A DNA stretch of 6,734 bases from Calditrichaceae bacterium (lineage in GTDB: Bacteria; Calditrichota; Calditrichia; Calditrichales; Calditrichaceae), in assembly GCA_030622395.1 (NCBI GenBank), contig JAUXGF010000155.1, forward strand, positions 1 through 6,734, read 5' to 3'. This document shows, piece by piece, positions 5,351 through 6,734 of the stretch. Below the pieces are notes generated by a model, which did no database searches, was not told the origin of the DNA, and saw nothing but the letters and a program-made list of their open reading frames with translations. Each line of letters starts with the position of its first letter. Position 1 is the first letter of the stretch. A program made the translations under genes and the position numbers.

Positions 5351-6523
5351 ATGCGAATCTGGTTTTCTCTATTATCCAAACAGCAGCGAATATGGATGGC
5401 TGCATCTTTAATCATAGGTATCCTTATTGTTGTTTCCGGCATTTTATTTGAACAGAAAAAGGAAGTTAGAAATGTACACGTAACCGTTGATATGTCTATA
5501 AAGGAGGCGGCTAAAAAGCTGGGCGTAACAAAAAAATCTTTAGCGCGTGAGCTGGAACTGCCGCTCAGGGTTCCGAAGAAAAAATCATTAAAAAAATTAG
5601 GCGTACCGCAGGAGCGGCTTAATCAGGCTGCGCATCATATTCTTTCGCATGTATCGGGTTTCTTGAAATATTATATATATTTAGTCCTTGTTCTTTGGGG
5701 GCTTGTGTTTCTTGCCCGGCTTGGTAAACCGGATAATGCGCAGTCAAAAAAGGATCGGCGTGTATGGTATCCGCGGGCTGTTTATTTAATGGTTCTTTTT
5801 ATTGCGTTAGCGGCAGCCGGTTTTGCCCTCGGTAAATCTCCGAATCCTATGGAAGGCATAGTAAAGGTATTCAAATCAATGGTCGGGCTCTATCCGGATC
5901 CTTTAAATAAAGTGATTGCTTTTGCCTTTTTTATTGTCCTGGCAATTATAGGGAACAAACTGATCTGCGGCTGGGCTTGTCCATTCGGGGCGTTGCAGGA
6001 ATTAGTTTACAGTATTCCGCTTCCTAAAAAAATTAAACATTACAAACCGCCCTTTTGGTTGAGCAATTCTATCCGTATAATTGTTTTTGCGCTTACAATT
6101 CTTTTACTTTTTGGCATAACAGGTTCCCGAAAAGGTTTAGTTCTCTATCATTATATTAATCCTTTCAATCTCTTTGATTTTGATTTTAATGAGCATTCCA
6201 TATTGATGACTATAATTATCGTACTGATAATGAGTTTATTTATATATCGTCCTTTTTGCCAGTTTGTCTGTCCGTTTGGATTGGTTTCATGGATTGCGGA
6301 GAGTTTCAGCATAGCGCGGGTACAGGTAGATCATAATAATTGCACTAAATGCGGCGCCTGCATTAGCGCCTGTCCCGTTGATGCTGCAAAGGGATTGGTA
6401 GAAAAAAGCAAAATGCCCGCCGATTGTTTTAGCTGCGCCCGCTGCCTCAATATCTGCCCGGATGATGCAATCCATTATAAATTTGTTTTACAAACTAAAC
6501 GGGGGAAGAAAGACGAAATTTAA
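5351..6523 (+). CDS. NapH/NosR-type membrane 4Fe-4S polyferredoxin
   Basis: A 390-residue membrane protein of the NapH/NosR/CcoG-like ferredoxin group, which moves electrons between membrane quinols and periplasmic or cytoplasmic partners. About six hydrophobic segments are visible: 14-33, 104-123, 141-161, 186-205, 239-257 and 283-299. The two membrane-edge motifs typical of the group are CGWACPFG (Cys206, Cys210) and CQFVCPFG (Cys303, Cys307). The C-terminal domain has two full 4Fe-4S motifs: CTKCGACISACP (Cys331, 334, 337, 341) and CFSCARCLNICP (Cys359, 362, 365, 369). Positive loops at 1-13, 124-142 and 225-233 place the N-terminus and the ferredoxin domain in the cytoplasm, so residues 34-103 should face the periplasm. 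That loop is Lys-rich and carries a duplicated KKLGV motif (55-59, 81-85). The flavin-binding domain of NosR is absent. The neighbours (small Cys/His protein, no nap or nos genes) do not reveal the partner, so no gene symbol is given. Confidence 0.92.
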   Translation: MRIWFSLLSKQQRIWMAASLIIGILIVVSGILFEQKKEVRNVHVTVDMSIKEAAKKLGVTKKSLARELELPLRVPKKKSLKKLGVPQERLNQAAHHILSHVSGFLKYYIYLVLVLWGLVFLARLGKPDNAQSKKDRRVWYPRAVYLMVLFIALAAAGFALGKSPNPMEGIVKVFKSMVGLYPDPLNKVIAFAFFIVLAIIGNKLICGWACPFGALQELVYSIPLPKKIKHYKPPFWLSNSIRIIVFALTILLLFGITGSRKGLVLYHYINPFNLFDFDFNEHSILMTIIIVLIMSLFIYRPFCQFVCPFGLVSWIAESFSIARVQVDHNNCTKCGACISACPVDAAKGLVEKSKMPADCFSCARCLNICPDDAIHYKFVLQTKRGKKDEI

Positions 6524-6608
6524 AAAAAATAGGTAATTTTTTGATAGTATAAATATTTAAATGGTTCTATGTCGATGTCTGTAGGTAAGTATAATAATAA
6601 ATAGCAAA

Positions 6609-6724
6609 TGTCATTTCGAACGGAGTGAGAAATCTGTAACTTCAATAATCCCAAGGGTTGTAAGATTTCTCACCCTCCCAAAGCGTCAGGATCGCGCCAC
6701 GGGCGTCCCCATGGGAAAATGACA
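6609..6724. repeat. MITE-like dispersed repeat element
   Basis: Perfect 8-bp terminal inverted repeats TGTCATTT (6609-6616) and AAATGACA (6717-6724) bound a 116-base element. Inside, GTGAGAAATCT (6625-6635) is matched by its exact reverse complement AGATTTCTCAC (6663-6673), giving a second stem of 11 bp. The palindrome CCCATGGG lies at 6708-6715. The opening TGTCATTTCGAACGGAGTGA resembles a dispersed intergenic repeat known from many environmental bacterial genomes (recalled from general knowledge). It has no coding capacity, so it would be mobilised in trans if at all. Confidence 0.6.
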
Positions 6725-6734
6725 AATGGGTTTA

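Noticed and set aside
6287..6475. Minus-strand open frame opposite the ferredoxin motifs
   Set aside because: It is an Ala-rich shadow of the Cys codons in the two 4Fe-4S motifs.

Overview
The window looks like part of a chromosome or contig from an uncultured bacterium of the FCB superphylum (Bacteroidota, Ignavibacteriota, Calditrichota, KSB1-type relatives). The best evidence is the C-terminal type IX secretion (T9SS) type A sorting domain on the second gene, with the FQNYPNPFN motif typical of these lineages. A secreted C69-family dipeptidase and a NapH-like membrane polyferredoxin fit this but do not narrow it. All five genes are on the + strand.

Left part (3-2865): two AT-rich genes. 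The first is the 3' part of a gene cut by the window start; its product is unrecognised, with a weak PIN-like look at the C-terminus. After about 200 bases holding a large imperfect inverted repeat comes a 676-residue secreted protein with a signal peptide, an unrecognised body, an Ig-like region and the T9SS sorting domain.

Middle part (2962-4599): base composition rises sharply in GC and a complete, exported C69-family (Ntn-hydrolase) dipeptidase follows. Its presumed nucleophile Cys24 sits where signal peptide removal would expose it.

Right part (4600-6734): repeat-rich spacers alternate with two genes that may share a redox or metal role. One encodes a 61-residue soluble protein with a conserved-looking Cys/His pattern. 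The other is a 390-residue membrane protein with two CxxxCP motifs and two 4Fe-4S ferredoxin motifs, which probably passes electrons between the quinone pool or a periplasmic partner and the cytoplasm. The spacers carry a 192-base cluster of degenerate repeats with long inverted arms, a small G/C-rich element with 9-bp terminal inverted repeats, a second inverted repeat, a tandem octamer array, and a roughly 116-base MITE-like element near the right edge. No RNA genes, CRISPR arrays, integrases or transposase genes were seen.

Nothing here amounts to a clearly new system. The most promising lead is the small Cys/His protein beside a ferredoxin whose periplasmic loop carries a duplicated KKLGV motif.
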